Shown here: positions 1-8,671 of the stretch, in pieces
How the letters are laid out: every line of letters starts with the position of its first letter
How positions within the stretch are numbered: the stretch's first letter is position 1
Assembly: GCA_947502405.1 (NCBI GenBank)
Contig: CANMZT010000008.1
Span: 124,001-188,000, forward strand
Source of the DNA: an uncultured Algibacter sp.
GTDB taxonomy: Bacteria; Bacteroidota; Bacteroidia; Flavobacteriales; Flavobacteriaceae
Direction of reading: 5' to 3'
DNA: 64,000 nt
The notes under the pieces: generated by a model
Databases searched by the model: none
The model's input: the letters and a program-made list of their open reading frames with translations, nothing else
What the model was told of the DNA's origin: nothing
Position numbers and translations under genes: made by a program

Positions 1-2
1 TT

Positions 3-143
3 CAAGGACAATCAGGAGTTACAAAATCTATTGAAGGAGGGAAAACCTATTGGGGAACACCAATTCAAGAAGTGCGTTTAAAATTAAAAGAAATGGCTTC
101 TATTAAACAAATCCCTAATATTTTAAAACAATTAAAAAATTAA
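3..143 (+). CDS. LpxD-like UDP-3-O-acylglucosamine N-acyltransferase (3' end only)
   Basis: Only the last 46 residues lie in the window; the reading frame is open from base 3 to TAA at 141-143. The tail (QGQSGVTKSIEGG, then KTYWGTPIQEVR, then a helical end) resembles the final hexapeptide coil and C-terminal helix of LpxD, which adds the second 3-hydroxyacyl chain in lipid A synthesis. In Flavobacteriia an lpxD-like gene commonly lies directly upstream of sucD, as here. The call rests on this short tail and on synteny, so the exact substrate is not shown. Confidence 0.7.
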   Translation, partial: QGQSGVTKSIEGGKTYWGTPIQEVRLKLKEMASIKQIPNILKQLKN

Positions 144-176
144 GATTTTTTAAATAAATAAGTGATTTCAAAAAAT

Positions 177-184
177 TACATTTG
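177..184 (+). promoter_or_regulatory. Candidate sucD promoter (-7 box TACATTTG)
   Basis: The octamer TACATTTG matches the Bacteroidota -7 consensus TAnnTTTG exactly and lies 25 bases upstream of the sucD ATG. It suggests sucD is transcribed separately from the lpxD-like gene. No clear -33 element stands out. Confidence 0.5.
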
Positions 185-209
185 TAAAACAATATTCAAA
201 TAGAAAAAT

Positions 210-1082
210 ATGAGTGTTTTAGTAAATAAAGATTCAAATATTATAGTTCAAGGGTTTACAGGTAGTGAAGGTACATTCCACGCTAGTCAAATGATAGAAT
301 ACGGAACCAACGTGGTTGGTGGTGTAACACCAGGAAAAGGTGGTCAAACCCATCTTGATAAACCAGTTTTTAATACTGTAAAAGAAGCTGTAGAGCAAGT
401 AGGAGCAGACACTACAATTATTTTTGTGCCACCAGCATTTGCTGCAGATGCCATTATGGAAGCTGCCGATGCAGGGATAAAAGTAATTATTACTATTACA
501 GAAGGTATTCCTGTTGCAGATATGATAACAGCATCAAGCTATATAAAATCTAAAGATTGCAGACTAATAGGCCCTAACTGTCCGGGTGTTATAACTCCAG
601 GTGAGGCAAAAGTTGGTATTATGCCAGGGTTTGTATTTAAGGAAGGTAAAGTAGGTATCGTTTCTAAATCTGGAACTTTAACTTACGAAGCTGCAGATCA
701 AGTGGTAAAACAAGGTTTAGGTATTACTACAGCTATCGGGATTGGAGGAGATCCTATCATCGGAACAACCACTAAAGAAGCTGTTGAGTTACTTATTAAT
801 GATCCAGAAACTGAAGCTGTTGTTATGATTGGTGAAATCGGTGGTCAATTAGAAGCAGACGCCGCTAACTGGTATAAAGAAAGCGGAAGCAAAAAGCCTA
901 TCGTTGGGTTTATAGCTGGAGAAACTGCACCTGCTGGACGTACAATGGGGCACGCTGGCGCAATTGTTGGTGGAAGTGATGATACAGCACAAGCCAAAAA
1001 GAAAATCATGAGAGCTTGTGGTATCCACGTTGTAGATTCACCTGCTGAAATCGGTAAAAAAGTAGCCGAGGTTATCGGTTAA
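210..1082 (+). CDS. sucD: Succinate--CoA ligase subunit alpha
   Basis: The 290-residue protein is full length for the alpha subunit of the TCA-cycle enzyme that interconverts succinyl-CoA and succinate with NDP/NTP. An N-terminal CoA-binding Rossmann domain carries the loop around residues 15-25 (FTGSEGTFH). The ligase domain has the phospho-histidine motif GHAGAIVGG, with H248 as the phosphorylated residue. The conserved GPNCPGVI segment is at 121-128. The beta subunit gene is not in the window, which is usual for this phylum. A strong hairpin terminator follows, so it is probably a single transcription unit. Confidence 0.97.
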   Translation: MSVLVNKDSNIIVQGFTGSEGTFHASQMIEYGTNVVGGVTPGKGGQTHLDKPVFNTVKEAVEQVGADTTIIFVPPAFAADAIMEAADAGIKVIITITEGIPVADMITASSYIKSKDCRLIGPNCPGVITPGEAKVGIMPGFVFKEGKVGIVSKSGTLTYEAADQVVKQGLGITTAIGIGGDPIIGTTTKEAVELLINDPETEAVVMIGEIGGQLEADAANWYKESGSKKPIVGFIAGETAPAGRTMGHAGAIVGGSDDTAQAKKKIMRACGIHVVDSPAEIGKKVAEVIG

Positions 1083-1102
1083 TTCTAAATAAAACACATA
1101 TG

Positions 1103-1136
1103 TCCGTTAACGCTTTGAGTTAACGGATTTTTTTTT
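1103..1136 (+). terminator. Rho-independent terminator after sucD
   Basis: A perfect 9-bp stem (TCCGTTAAC / GTTAACGGA) with a 7-base loop is followed by a run of nine T residues, 20 bases after the sucD stop. Confidence 0.9.
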
Positions 1137-1146
1137 GATTTTTTTT

Positions 1147-1260
1147 TGGCGTTACCCATAAAGGGTCGGGCTTTACGTTGCAAGTCCTCGCACTTCTCTC
1201 GATTGCTATCGGGATCAGGCTGTGGGCTTTTCACTGCAATCCCTAACTCAATGCAGAAAT
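1147..1260. repeat. Dispersed intergenic repeat, family B, copy 1
   Basis: This segment carries GGCGTTACCCATAAAGGG, GGTCGGGCTTT, CAAGTCCTCGCAC, GCTATCGGGA and a TGCAATCCCTAAC tail. The same word series, partly reordered or truncated, recurs near 16.2, 19.9, 27.2 and 60.1 kb, always between genes. No ORF is seen. It occupies most of the sucD-fabG gap. Confidence 0.6.
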
Positions 1261-1304
1261 GGCAGAAAACATAAGGTTTGTTTCAGCATAACATAGGTAT
1301 TTCT

Positions 1305-1312
1305 TATATTTG
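1305..1312 (+). promoter_or_regulatory. Candidate fabG promoter (-7 box TATATTTG)
   Basis: TATATTTG matches TAnnTTTG exactly, 38 bases upstream of the fabG ATG. A TTTG at 1277-1280 could be the -33 element, although its 24-base spacing is slightly long. Confidence 0.5.
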
Positions 1313-1350
1313 ATTTAACAGAAAACAAAAACTAACAAACCAACTATACA

Positions 1351-2097
1351 ATGAAATTATTAGAAGGAAAAACGGCTATAGTAACTGGTGCAAGTCGTGG
1401 CATAGGTAAAGGAATAGCACAGGTTTTTGCAGAACAAGGAGCCAATGTAGCATTTACATACAGTTCATCTGTTGATGCAGCAAACGCTTTAGAAAAAGAA
1501 TTAAATGCTCTAGGGGTAAAAGCCAAAGGTTATAAAAGTAATGCAGCAAGTTTTGAAGAAGCTCAACAATTAGCTTCAGATGTAGTTTCAGAATTTGGAA
1601 GTATTGATATCCTAGTAAACAATGCAGGAATCACAAAAGACAATCTACTGATGCGTATTACAGAAGAAGATTTTGATAAAGTTATAGAAGTCAATCTCAA
1701 ATCAGTTTTCAATATGACAAAAGCAGTACAACGCACTATGTTAAAACAACGCAAAGGCTCCATTATAAATATGAGTTCAGTAGTTGGAGTAAAAGGTAAT
1801 GCAGGTCAAACTAATTATGCTGCATCCAAAGCTGGTATAATTGGATTTTCTAAATCTGTAGCTTTAGAGTTGGGGTCTAGAAATATTAGAAGCAATGTGG
1901 TAGCACCAGGTTTTATTGAAACTGAAATGACTGCTAAATTAGATGAAGAGGTTGTAAAAGGATGGCGCGCAGGAATTCCTTTAAAAAGAGGAGGGACTCC
2001 AGAAGATATCGCAAACGTTTGTGTATTCTTAGCTAGTGATATGAGTGCGTATGTTACAGGACAAACGCTAAACGTTGATGGTGGAATGCTAACTTAA
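1351..2097 (+). CDS. fabG: 3-oxoacyl-[acyl-carrier-protein] reductase
   Basis: The 248-residue short-chain dehydrogenase has the NADP-binding GASRGIG motif at 13-19, NNAG at 90-93, and the catalytic set S143, Y156, K160 in SSVVG and YAASK. The C-terminal GQTLNVDGG motif is typical of FabG. It reduces 3-oxoacyl-ACP in fatty-acid elongation. Length and motifs fit FabG rather than a general SDR. It has its own promoter candidate and is followed by a short repeat fragment, so it may be monocistronic. Confidence 0.9.
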   Translation: MKLLEGKTAIVTGASRGIGKGIAQVFAEQGANVAFTYSSSVDAANALEKELNALGVKAKGYKSNAASFEEAQQLASDVVSEFGSIDILVNNAGITKDNLLMRITEEDFDKVIEVNLKSVFNMTKAVQRTMLKQRKGSIINMSSVVGVKGNAGQTNYAASKAGIIGFSKSVALELGSRNIRSNVVAPGFIETEMTAKLDEEVVKGWRAGIPLKRGGTPEDIANVCVFLASDMSAYVTGQTLNVDGGMLT

Positions 2098-2105
2098 ACT
2101 TTTTT

Positions 2106-2131
2106 GTCATTCCCTCGAAGGAGAGAATCTC
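2106..2131. repeat. Dispersed repeat, family A, half copy
   Basis: GTCATTCCCTCGAAGGAGAG followed by AATCTC resembles the left half of the family A element found complete in the his operon at 8591-8665 and 12571-12644. It forms a short imperfect hairpin between fabG and the VWA gene. Confidence 0.5.
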
Positions 2132-2157
2132 ATCAAGATTAAATTTAAAGTTTATTA

Positions 2158-4191
2158 ATGAGTTCTGAAACTCTATTGTATATTATACTTGCTGGAATTG
2201 TAGCGCTAGCTTTAGCTACTTTTCAGTACATCTCAAAAAAGAAAAGCATGACTAAACTTAGCATGCTTTTTTCTTTTTTAAGATTTTTAAGTGTATTTGC
2301 TGTTTTGTTGCTCATTGTAAATCCAAGTTTCGATCAAACCAAATTATCAATAGAAAAACCAAATTTAGTTGTAGCAGTCGATAATTCAAGTTCAATTAAG
2401 CATTTAAAACAAGATAGCGCCCTAATTGATTTTATTGATGAAATAAAAAGCAACTCTGATATTCAAAATAAATTTAATCTTGATTTTTTTACTTTCGGAG
2501 AAAACTTAAAACCTTTAGATTCTATTACATTTACTGATAAACAAACAAATATTTCAAAAGCATTTACACAATTAAATGAAATTTATAAGCAAACCACTTC
2601 ACCAACATTGCTTATTACAGACGGAAATCAAACTTATGGTAACGACTACCAATTTTCATCAAACAACTACAAGCAGCCAATTTATCCAATAATTTTAGGC
2701 GATACTATTACTTATACAGATTTGAGGATTCAGCAGTTTAACGTAAACAAGTACGCTTTTCTAAAAAACAGATTCCCTGTTGAAGCTATTTTGGTTTATA
2801 ATGGGAATACTGCGATACAATCAAATTTTATCGTAAAAAACGGTAATACTACGATTTATTCAGAACTAATTAATTTCTCAAAAAATGATAATTCTAAGGT
2901 TATTAATTTCACGTTACCAGCAAATAGGGTTGGTGTAAGCAACTACAAGGCAACAATTATTCCTATAGAAAGTGAAAAAAATAAGGTAAATAATACTAAG
3001 AATTTTGCTGTAGAAATAATCAATCAAAAAACAAAAATTGCTATTGTTAGTAGTTTTTCTCATCCAGATTTAGGTGCTTTAAAAAAGAGTATTGAAACTA
3101 ATGAGCAGCGCACTGTAAACATTATAAAACCAAATATATTAATTAATCAACTTGAAGATTTTCAATTGATTATATTGTACCAACCTAACAATAAGTTTAG
3201 CACCTTAATAGATAAACTTAATACGCAAAACAGGAATAGATTTATTATTACTGGCCCAAAAACTGATTTAAGATTTTTAAATAGAATTTCTAATGATTAT
3301 AGTTTTGATATAACAGGTCAAACCGAAAACTATCAAGCCAACTTAAATATTAATTATGCACCTTTTTTAATTGATAATTTAGATTTTGAGTCGTTTCCTC
3401 CTTTACTTTCAAACTATGGAGAGGTTAGGTTTAGTGGAACCTATGAAACTATTTTAAACAAAACAGTTAAAGGTATTGCATTGGAAGAACCGCTTTTAGC
3501 TACTTTTGAAATAAATGGTAGGCGAGAGGCTGTTTTATTTGGTGAACAAATCTGGCAATGGCGGGCGCAAAGTTACCTCAATGAAAAGACCTTCGATAAT
3601 TTTGATAATTTTATTGGGAAATTAATCCAGTATTTGGCTTCAACAAAGAAAAAAAGCAGATTAAATATTGATTATGAATCCTTTTATAATGGAAATAATA
3701 ACGTAATAATTAAGGCAGAGTTCTTCGATAAAAACTATGTTTTTGATACTCGAGAAACTTTGAATATAACTGTGATTGATAAAGTTTCAAAAACTAAAAC
3801 CGTCTTTCCGTTAATCTTAAAAAATAATAATTATCAAGTAGACTTGAGTAATTTACCAGCATCAGAGTATAGCTTTACGGTTAGAGCTTCAAACGAAAAT
3901 ATTTCAAAATCTGGAAATTTTCGAATTTTAGAATACGATGTTGAACAACAATTTTTAAATGCTGATGTAACAAAGCTACAGCAATTAGCAACTAACAGTT
4001 CAGGAACAAGTTATTTTATAAATGAAACAAATAAAACCTTAAATGATTTATTGAATGACAATCGTTTCGTTCCAATTCAAAAAAGCAGCAAAAATACCAT
4101 ACCTTTGATAGATTGGAAATACCTTTTAGCAATTATAGCATTTAGCTTAGGGCTAGAATGGTTTATAAGAAAATATAACGGATTAATTTAA
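2158..4191 (+). CDS. VWA-domain-containing membrane protein
   Basis: The 677-residue protein has two N-terminal membrane segments (about 7-24 and 37-58) and a VWA-like region beginning VVAVDNSSSI, where DNSSS fits the MIDAS DxSxS metal site. A long, probably periplasmic, beta-rich region with class-1 amidotransferase-like character in the middle follows, then a C-terminal membrane helix near 655-672. This layout is common in Bacteroidota and related to aerotolerance-type BatA/BatB VWA proteins, but the function is unknown. It ends 9 bases before the prohibitin gene, so the two are probably cotranscribed. Confidence 0.75.
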   Translation: MSSETLLYIILAGIVALALATFQYISKKKSMTKLSMLFSFLRFLSVFAVLLLIVNPSFDQTKLSIEKPNLVVAVDNSSSIKHLKQDSALIDFIDEIKSNSDIQNKFNLDFFTFGENLKPLDSITFTDKQTNISKAFTQLNEIYKQTTSPTLLITDGNQTYGNDYQFSSNNYKQPIYPIILGDTITYTDLRIQQFNVNKYAFLKNRFPVEAILVYNGNTAIQSNFIVKNGNTTIYSELINFSKNDNSKVINFTLPANRVGVSNYKATIIPIESEKNKVNNTKNFAVEIINQKTKIAIVSSFSHPDLGALKKSIETNEQRTVNIIKPNILINQLEDFQLIILYQPNNKFSTLIDKLNTQNRNRFIITGPKTDLRFLNRISNDYSFDITGQTENYQANLNINYAPFLIDNLDFESFPPLLSNYGEVRFSGTYETILNKTVKGIALEEPLLATFEINGRREAVLFGEQIWQWRAQSYLNEKTFDNFDNFIGKLIQYLASTKKKSRLNIDYESFYNGNNNVIIKAEFFDKNYVFDTRETLNITVIDKVSKTKTVFPLILKNNNYQVDLSNLPASEYSFTVRASNENISKSGNFRILEYDVEQQFLNADVTKLQQLATNSSGTSYFINETNKTLNDLLNDNRFVPIQKSSKNTIPLIDWKYLLAIIAFSLGLEWFIRKYNGLI

Positions 4192-4200
4192 AAATAGAAA

Positions 4201-5016
4201 ATGGAAAAATTACCAAAAATCGGATTACCAATAATTATCGCAGTAATTATTCTGGTTGTAGTATTAGCAAAATCAGCAGTAACCATAGGTTCTGGTGAAG
4301 CAGGAGTATTGTTTAAAACCTTTGGAGAAGGTGTTGTGACTGATGAGCCACCAATGGCAGAGGGGTTTCATATTGTAGCACCTTGGAATAAAGTTTACAT
4401 TTATGAAGTACGCCAACAAGAACTTTTTGAAAAAATGAAGGTTTTATCATCAAACGGGTTAGAAATTCAAATTGATGCTTCTGCATGGTATGAGCCAGTT
4501 TATAATGATTTAGGAAACTTACACCAATCACTTGGTCAAAATTACTTACAACGTGTTATTCAGCCTGCCATAAGAAGTGCAGCGCGTAGTGTTGTGGGAC
4601 GTTATACTCCAGAACAATTGTATTCTAGTAAACGAGACGCTATTCAAGATGAAATTTTTGCTGAAACTAAAAAGATTTTAGATAAGCAATACGTACAATT
4701 GAATGAAGTTTTAGTTCGTGATGTAACTTTACCAAACACCATTAAAGAAGCTATTGAGCGTAAGTTGCGCCAAGAGCAAGAATCTTTAGAATATGAATTT
4801 AGATTGGTTACGGCATCTAAGGAGGCAGAAAAACAGCGTATTGAAGCACAAGGTAAAGCCGATGCTAACAAAATTTTAAGTGCATCGTTAACAGATAAGA
4901 TTCTTCAAGATAAAGGTATTGAAGCAACAAATAAATTAGCTGAGTCACCTAATAGTAAAGTAGTTATTATAGGGTCAGGAGATTCTGGAATGCCTATAAT
5001 TTTAGGGAATCAATAA
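4201..5016 (+). CDS. Prohibitin family (SPFH/PHB) membrane protein
   Basis: The 271-residue protein starts with one membrane helix (about 7-26), followed by an SPFH/band-7 domain and a long charged coiled-coil stretch (about 185-230, rich in RQEQE, KEAEKQR). The C-terminus is glycine-rich. SPFH proteins form large ring or microdomain assemblies in the inner membrane and often modulate FtsH-type proteases; that role is family knowledge, not shown here. It lies close behind the VWA gene. Confidence 0.9.
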   Translation: MEKLPKIGLPIIIAVIILVVVLAKSAVTIGSGEAGVLFKTFGEGVVTDEPPMAEGFHIVAPWNKVYIYEVRQQELFEKMKVLSSNGLEIQIDASAWYEPVYNDLGNLHQSLGQNYLQRVIQPAIRSAARSVVGRYTPEQLYSSKRDAIQDEIFAETKKILDKQYVQLNEVLVRDVTLPNTIKEAIERKLRQEQESLEYEFRLVTASKEAEKQRIEAQGKADANKILSASLTDKILQDKGIEATNKLAESPNSKVVIIGSGDSGMPIILGNQ

Positions 5017-5017
5017 T

Positions 5018-5047
5018 TTATAATTAAGTCTTTTAATTATAATTTTT
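5018..5047 (+). terminator. Weak AT-only hairpin after the prohibitin gene
   Basis: A 10-bp all-A/T stem (TTATAATTAA / TTAATTATAA) with a 5-base loop is followed by five T residues just after the stop codon. It is weak but well placed to separate this unit from the his leader. Confidence 0.4.
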
Positions 5048-5093
5048 AAAATTGAATATATCTTTAAATTATTTTGATAATTGTAAATTTAAT

Positions 5094-5125
5094 TTGGAAT
5101 AATACAGATAAATTATAGATATTTG
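5094..5125 (+). promoter_or_regulatory. Candidate his operon promoter
   Basis: A TTG at 5094-5096 and a TAGATATTTG at 5116-5125 are spaced about 19 bases apart. The second resembles, but does not exactly match, the TAnnTTTG -7 box. It lies 15 bases before the leader peptide ATG. Confidence 0.4.
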
Positions 5126-5140
5126 CATTAAAGAAATAAA

Positions 5141-5194
5141 ATGACTTTTACTCAAACACATCACCATTTTTACATTTGCTCTCAAGCGAAGTAA
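5141..5194 (+). CDS. hisL: his operon leader peptide
   Basis: A 17-residue ORF (MTFTQTHHHFYICSQAK) holds three consecutive His codons (CAT CAC CAT at 5159-5167). It ends at TAA 5192-5194 within a set of mutually exclusive stems upstream of hisG. Such peptides sense charged tRNA-His by ribosome stalling. It is too short for homology evidence; the call rests on the His run, the stems and the position. Confidence 0.85.
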   Translation: MTFTQTHHHFYICSQAK

Positions 5195-5257
5195 AAATGT
5201 ATTGAGTAAAATCAACATATATTTAAACCCGTTTGAGACTGTTCAAGCGGGTTTTTT
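5146..5257 (+). promoter_or_regulatory. Histidine attenuator (leader stems and antiterminator)
   Basis: Three pairings are visible. Outer stem: TTTTACTCAA 5146-5155 with TTGAGTAAAA 5202-5211. Inner stem: CATTTTTAC 5165-5173 with GTAAAAATG 5191-5199. Antiterminator: TCTCAAGCG 5180-5188 with CGTTTGAGA 5230-5238, which competes with the 5225-5257 terminator. A ribosome stalled at the His codons would open the first two stems and free 5180-5188 to block termination. A ribosome reaching the stop would cover 5180-5194 and allow termination. The pairings are read from sequence; the mechanism is inferred from known his attenuators. Confidence 0.85.
5225..5257 (+). terminator. his attenuator terminator
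   Basis: A 13-bp stem (AAACCCGTTTGAG / TTCAAGCGGGTTT, two G-U pairs) with a 4-base ACTG loop runs into six T residues. It lies 110 bases before hisG and is the transcription stop of the attenuator. Confidence 0.9.
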
Positions 5258-5304
5258 AATTAAAAAAAGAACACTTTGAGGTTTCCTCGAAGTAACAATA
5301 AATT

Positions 5305-5331
5305 GTCATTCCCATGAAAATGGGAATCTCC
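5305..5331. repeat. Dispersed repeat, family A, half copy before hisG
   Basis: GTCATTCCCATGAAAATGGG then AATCTCC forms a hairpin and resembles the left half of the family A element. It lies between the attenuator terminator and hisG, and its ATG at 5314 creates a false in-frame extension of hisG. Confidence 0.5.
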
Positions 5332-5367
5332 TTCAAAAAAGAGTTGGAGATTCAAACGAATAAAGAA

Positions 5368-6225
5368 ATGAGTAAATTAAGAATTGCAGTACAAAAATCG
5401 GGTCGTTTAAACGAAGACTCAATGCGTTTATTAAAAGATATTGGTATTTCTATTGATAATGGGAAAGACCAATTAAAAGCTTCTGCTAAAGGATTTCCTG
5501 TAGAAGTGTTCTATCTCAGAAATGGCGATATTCCACAGTATTTAAAAGATGGCGTGGTAGATGCGGCCATTATTGGTGAAAATGTTTTAATTGAAAAGGG
5601 CGAAGGCATTGGGATTGTAGAAAAGTTAGGGTTTTCTTCATGTCGTGTTTGTATCGCTGTACCGAAAGCAGATAGTTACGAAAGTATTAAAGATTTAGAG
5701 GGTAAGCGTATTGCAACATCTTATCCAAATACAGTGCAGCAATTTTTAGACAAAAATGGTGTAAAAGCAAATCTGCACATCATTAACGGTTCTGTAGAAA
5801 TAGCACCAAATATTGGTTTAGCCGATGCTATCTGCGATATTGTTTCTAGCGGAAGTACATTGTTTAAAAATAATTTAAAAGAAGTTGATACGATTCTAAA
5901 ATCAGAAGCGGTTTTAGCGGTATCACCAAAATTAAATGCAGAACGACAAGCTGTTTTAGAAACCATTCAGTTTAGAATCCAGTCCGTTTTAAAAGGAAGA
6001 AATTCTAAATATGTGTTGCTTAACGCACCAAATGATAAGGTTCAAGATATTATAGATGTATTACCAGGTATGAAAAGTCCAACGGTATTACCATTAGCAG
6101 AAGAAGGTTGGAGTTCTGTACACTCCGTAATTAGTAAAAATCAGTTTTGGGATGTTATTGACGATCTCAAGGCGAAAGGAGCGCAGGGTATTTTAGTATG
6201 TCCTATTGAAAAAATGGTACTTTAA
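5368..6225 (+). CDS. hisG: ATP phosphoribosyltransferase
   Basis: HisG catalyses the first step of histidine synthesis (ATP + PRPP to phosphoribosyl-ATP). The chosen start gives MSKLRIAVQKSGRLNEDS, matching the usual N-terminus and a 285-residue long-form HisG. The upstream in-frame ATG at 5314 would add 18 residues encoded by a repeat, so I reject it. The C-terminal part (about 210-285) is the ACT-like domain through which histidine inhibits the long form, so this enzyme does not need HisZ. First structural gene after the attenuator. Confidence 0.96.
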   Translation: MSKLRIAVQKSGRLNEDSMRLLKDIGISIDNGKDQLKASAKGFPVEVFYLRNGDIPQYLKDGVVDAAIIGENVLIEKGEGIGIVEKLGFSSCRVCIAVPKADSYESIKDLEGKRIATSYPNTVQQFLDKNGVKANLHIINGSVEIAPNIGLADAICDIVSSGSTLFKNNLKEVDTILKSEAVLAVSPKLNAERQAVLETIQFRIQSVLKGRNSKYVLLNAPNDKVQDIIDVLPGMKSPTVLPLAEEGWSSVHSVISKNQFWDVIDDLKAKGAQGILVCPIEKMVL

Positions 6226-6267
6226 ACTAAGTGGAGTCTTATAATTTTAACTCAAAGTTAAATAATA

Positions 6268-7551
6268 ATGAAAATCATAATTAATCCTAATAGAAGTGAG
6301 TGGCCTCAAGTATTTAAGAGACCTACCCAAACTGTTGGAGATATTGAAGATACAGTAAACCAGATTTTTGTAGATGTTTCTAACAACAAAAATGCAGCCA
6401 TTGCTGAGTATACTAGTAAGTTTGATGGTGTTTCTCTAAAATCTAATGTTATATCTACCGCCGAGATAGAAAATGCCATTCAGCAAGTACCTGAAAAACT
6501 ACAAGATGCCATTAAACAGGCAAAACAGAATATTGAAACATTTCATAAAGCGCAAAAAACAAGTAAAGTAGTAGTAGAAACAGCAACTGGAGTAGATTGT
6601 TGGCAAGAAAAAAGACCCATACAAAAAGTGGGACTTTATATCCCTGGTGGTACTGCACCACTGTTTTCAACGGTATTAATGTTGGCGGTTCCTGCCCAAA
6701 TTGCAGGTTGTAAGGAAATTGTATTGTGTTCCCCACCAAATAAACAAGGGGAGCTAGCTCCAGAAATTTTATTCGCTGCACATCTTTGTGGTGTAACTAA
6801 AATTATTAAAGTTGGTGGCATACAAGCTATTGCTGGATTAACTTTTGGCACAGAAACCATTCCACAAGTGTATAAAATTTTTGGTCCAGGAAATCAATAT
6901 GTAACCGTTGCAAAACAAATTGCTACCAAATATGGCGTTGCTATAGATATGCCAGCGGGTCCAAGCGAGCTATTGGTAATGGCAGATGACAGTGCTAATG
7001 CTGCATATGTGGCTTCAGATTTATTAAGTCAAGCAGAACATGGTATCGATAGCCAAGTAATTTTGGTGTCAACCTCAAAACGTTTAATCGATGACGTTTC
7101 TATAGAAGTTGAACAACAATTAGAAGTGTTACCGCGTAAAGCGATTGCAGAAAAGGCCATATCTAATTCAAAATTAATTTATGTTGAAGATGATGCTACA
7201 GCTTTAGAAATGATTGATGAATATGGGCCAGAACATTATATCATTTGCTGTAAGAACGAAGACCTATATGTTGATAATATTAACAATGCAGGCTCAGTTT
7301 TTATTGGCGATTACACGCCTGAAAGTGCTGGAGATTACGCATCTGGAACCAATCATACCTTACCAACTAATGGGTTTTCAAAAGCCTATTCTGGTGTGAA
7401 TTTGGATAGTTTTATGAAGCAAATGACGTTTCAAAAAATATCTAAAGAAGGACTTATAAATATTGGAGAAACCATAGAGTTAATGGCAGAAGCGGAAGGT
7501 TTACAAGCGCACAAAAATGCGGTATCAATTCGATTAAAGGATTTGAAATAA
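6268..7551 (+). CDS. hisD: Histidinol dehydrogenase
   Basis: The 427-residue, full-length enzyme oxidises histidinol to histidine in two NAD-dependent steps. Recognisable segments are YIPGGTAPLFSTVLM, FGPGNQYV, PAGPSELLV and LLSQAEHG, which contain the zinc and substrate ligands, and DYTPESAGDYASGTNHTLPT near the C-terminus. It overlaps hisC by one base (TAATG), which indicates translational coupling. Confidence 0.97.
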   Translation: MKIIINPNRSEWPQVFKRPTQTVGDIEDTVNQIFVDVSNNKNAAIAEYTSKFDGVSLKSNVISTAEIENAIQQVPEKLQDAIKQAKQNIETFHKAQKTSKVVVETATGVDCWQEKRPIQKVGLYIPGGTAPLFSTVLMLAVPAQIAGCKEIVLCSPPNKQGELAPEILFAAHLCGVTKIIKVGGIQAIAGLTFGTETIPQVYKIFGPGNQYVTVAKQIATKYGVAIDMPAGPSELLVMADDSANAAYVASDLLSQAEHGIDSQVILVSTSKRLIDDVSIEVEQQLEVLPRKAIAEKAISNSKLIYVEDDATALEMIDEYGPEHYIICCKNEDLYVDNINNAGSVFIGDYTPESAGDYASGTNHTLPTNGFSKAYSGVNLDSFMKQMTFQKISKEGLINIGETIELMAEAEGLQAHKNAVSIRLKDLK

Positions 7552-8588
7552 TGAGTATTCAAAACTTAATAAGACCAACAATTAAAGCCCTTAAACCGTA
7601 TTCATCCGCAAGAGATGAATATCAAGGTAATAGCGACGACATGGTGTTTTTGGATGCAAACGAAAACCCGTTTGAAAATGGAGTTAATCGCTATCCAGAT
7701 CCGCAACAACGTACTGTAAAGTCTTTGCTTTCAGAAATAAAAGATATTCCTCAACAAAATATCCTTTTAGGAAATGGCAGCGATGAAGTATTAGATTTGA
7801 TTTACAGAGCATTTTGTGAGCCTAATCAAGATAACATCATCACATTGCCACCAACGTATGGTATGTATAGCGTATTAGCAAACATCAATGCAATTGCTAT
7901 TAAAAGTGTGCAATTAGATGGCAACTTTCAACCTAAAGTTGATGAAATTCTAGAAATAGCAGATGCTAATTCTAAGTTATTGTTTTTATGTTCGCCAAAT
8001 AACCCTACTGGAAATAGTTTTGAGGCTAAATCTATAGAACGCTTGATAAAAGCATTCAAGGGAATAGTAGTTATTGACGAAGCTTATATCGATTTTTCAA
8101 ATGAAGAAAGTTGGGCGAGTAGATTAACTGAATTTCCAAATTTAATCGTAACCCAAACCCTTTCCAAAGCTTATGGAATGGCAGGGATTAGACTAGGAAT
8201 TTGTTTTGCTTCCGAAGAAATTATTTCAGTTTTAAATCGCATAAAACCGCCGTATAATGTTAACGAATTAACACAGCAAAAGGCAATCGCACAATTAGAG
8301 CAAAACGAACTTACAAAACAACAAGTTGAAGTCATTTTGAGAGAACGTAATGTTTTAGTAGATCAATTAAATACTGTTGATTTTGTTTCAAAGATATACC
8401 CTTCAGATGCTAATTTTGTGTTAGCAAAGGTTGATGATGCTACAAAACGTTACAATCAATTGATTGAAAAAGGCATTGTGATTAGAAACCGAACCATGCA
8501 ACCAGGATGTGAAAATTGTTTGCGTTTTACAGTTGGCACAAAAGTCGAAAATGAGGCTTTGATTAAAGCGTTGAAAGAATTAGATTAG
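7551..8588 (+). CDS. hisC: Histidinol-phosphate aminotransferase
   Basis: The 345-residue class I/II aminotransferase converts imidazole-acetol phosphate to histidinol phosphate. The PLP lysine is K206 in QTLSKAYGMAGIRLG. DANENPFENG (35-44) and SPNNPTGN (148-155) are the family motifs. It starts on the last base of hisD's stop codon. A family A repeat separates it from hisB. Confidence 0.96.
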   Translation: MSIQNLIRPTIKALKPYSSARDEYQGNSDDMVFLDANENPFENGVNRYPDPQQRTVKSLLSEIKDIPQQNILLGNGSDEVLDLIYRAFCEPNQDNIITLPPTYGMYSVLANINAIAIKSVQLDGNFQPKVDEILEIADANSKLLFLCSPNNPTGNSFEAKSIERLIKAFKGIVVIDEAYIDFSNEESWASRLTEFPNLIVTQTLSKAYGMAGIRLGICFASEEIISVLNRIKPPYNVNELTQQKAIAQLEQNELTKQQVEVILRERNVLVDQLNTVDFVSKIYPSDANFVLAKVDDATKRYNQLIEKGIVIRNRTMQPGCENCLRFTVGTKVENEALIKALKELD

Positions 8589-8590
8589 TT

Positions 8591-8665
8591 GTCATTCCGC
8601 ACTTGATGCGGAATCCACAAAGGAGTAAATAAATTTAAATAGATTTCTGCCTTCGCAGGAATGAC
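8591..8665. repeat. Dispersed repeat, family A, complete copy between hisC and hisB
   Basis: The element runs from GTCATTCCGCACTTGATGCG to CTGCCTTCGCAGGAATGAC. It has two internal hairpins (CCGCACTTGATGCGG and CTGCCTTCGCAG) and inverted ends GTCATTCC / GGAATGAC. A second complete copy lies at 12571-12644. It fills almost the whole hisC-hisB gap, with no promoter visible. Confidence 0.75.
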
Positions 8666-8671
8666 AGAAAA

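Noticed and set aside
5314-5367. N-terminal extension of hisG
   Set aside because: The 18 extra residues are encoded by a family A repeat and are not expected in HisG; the internal ATG 5368 gives the usual N-terminus.
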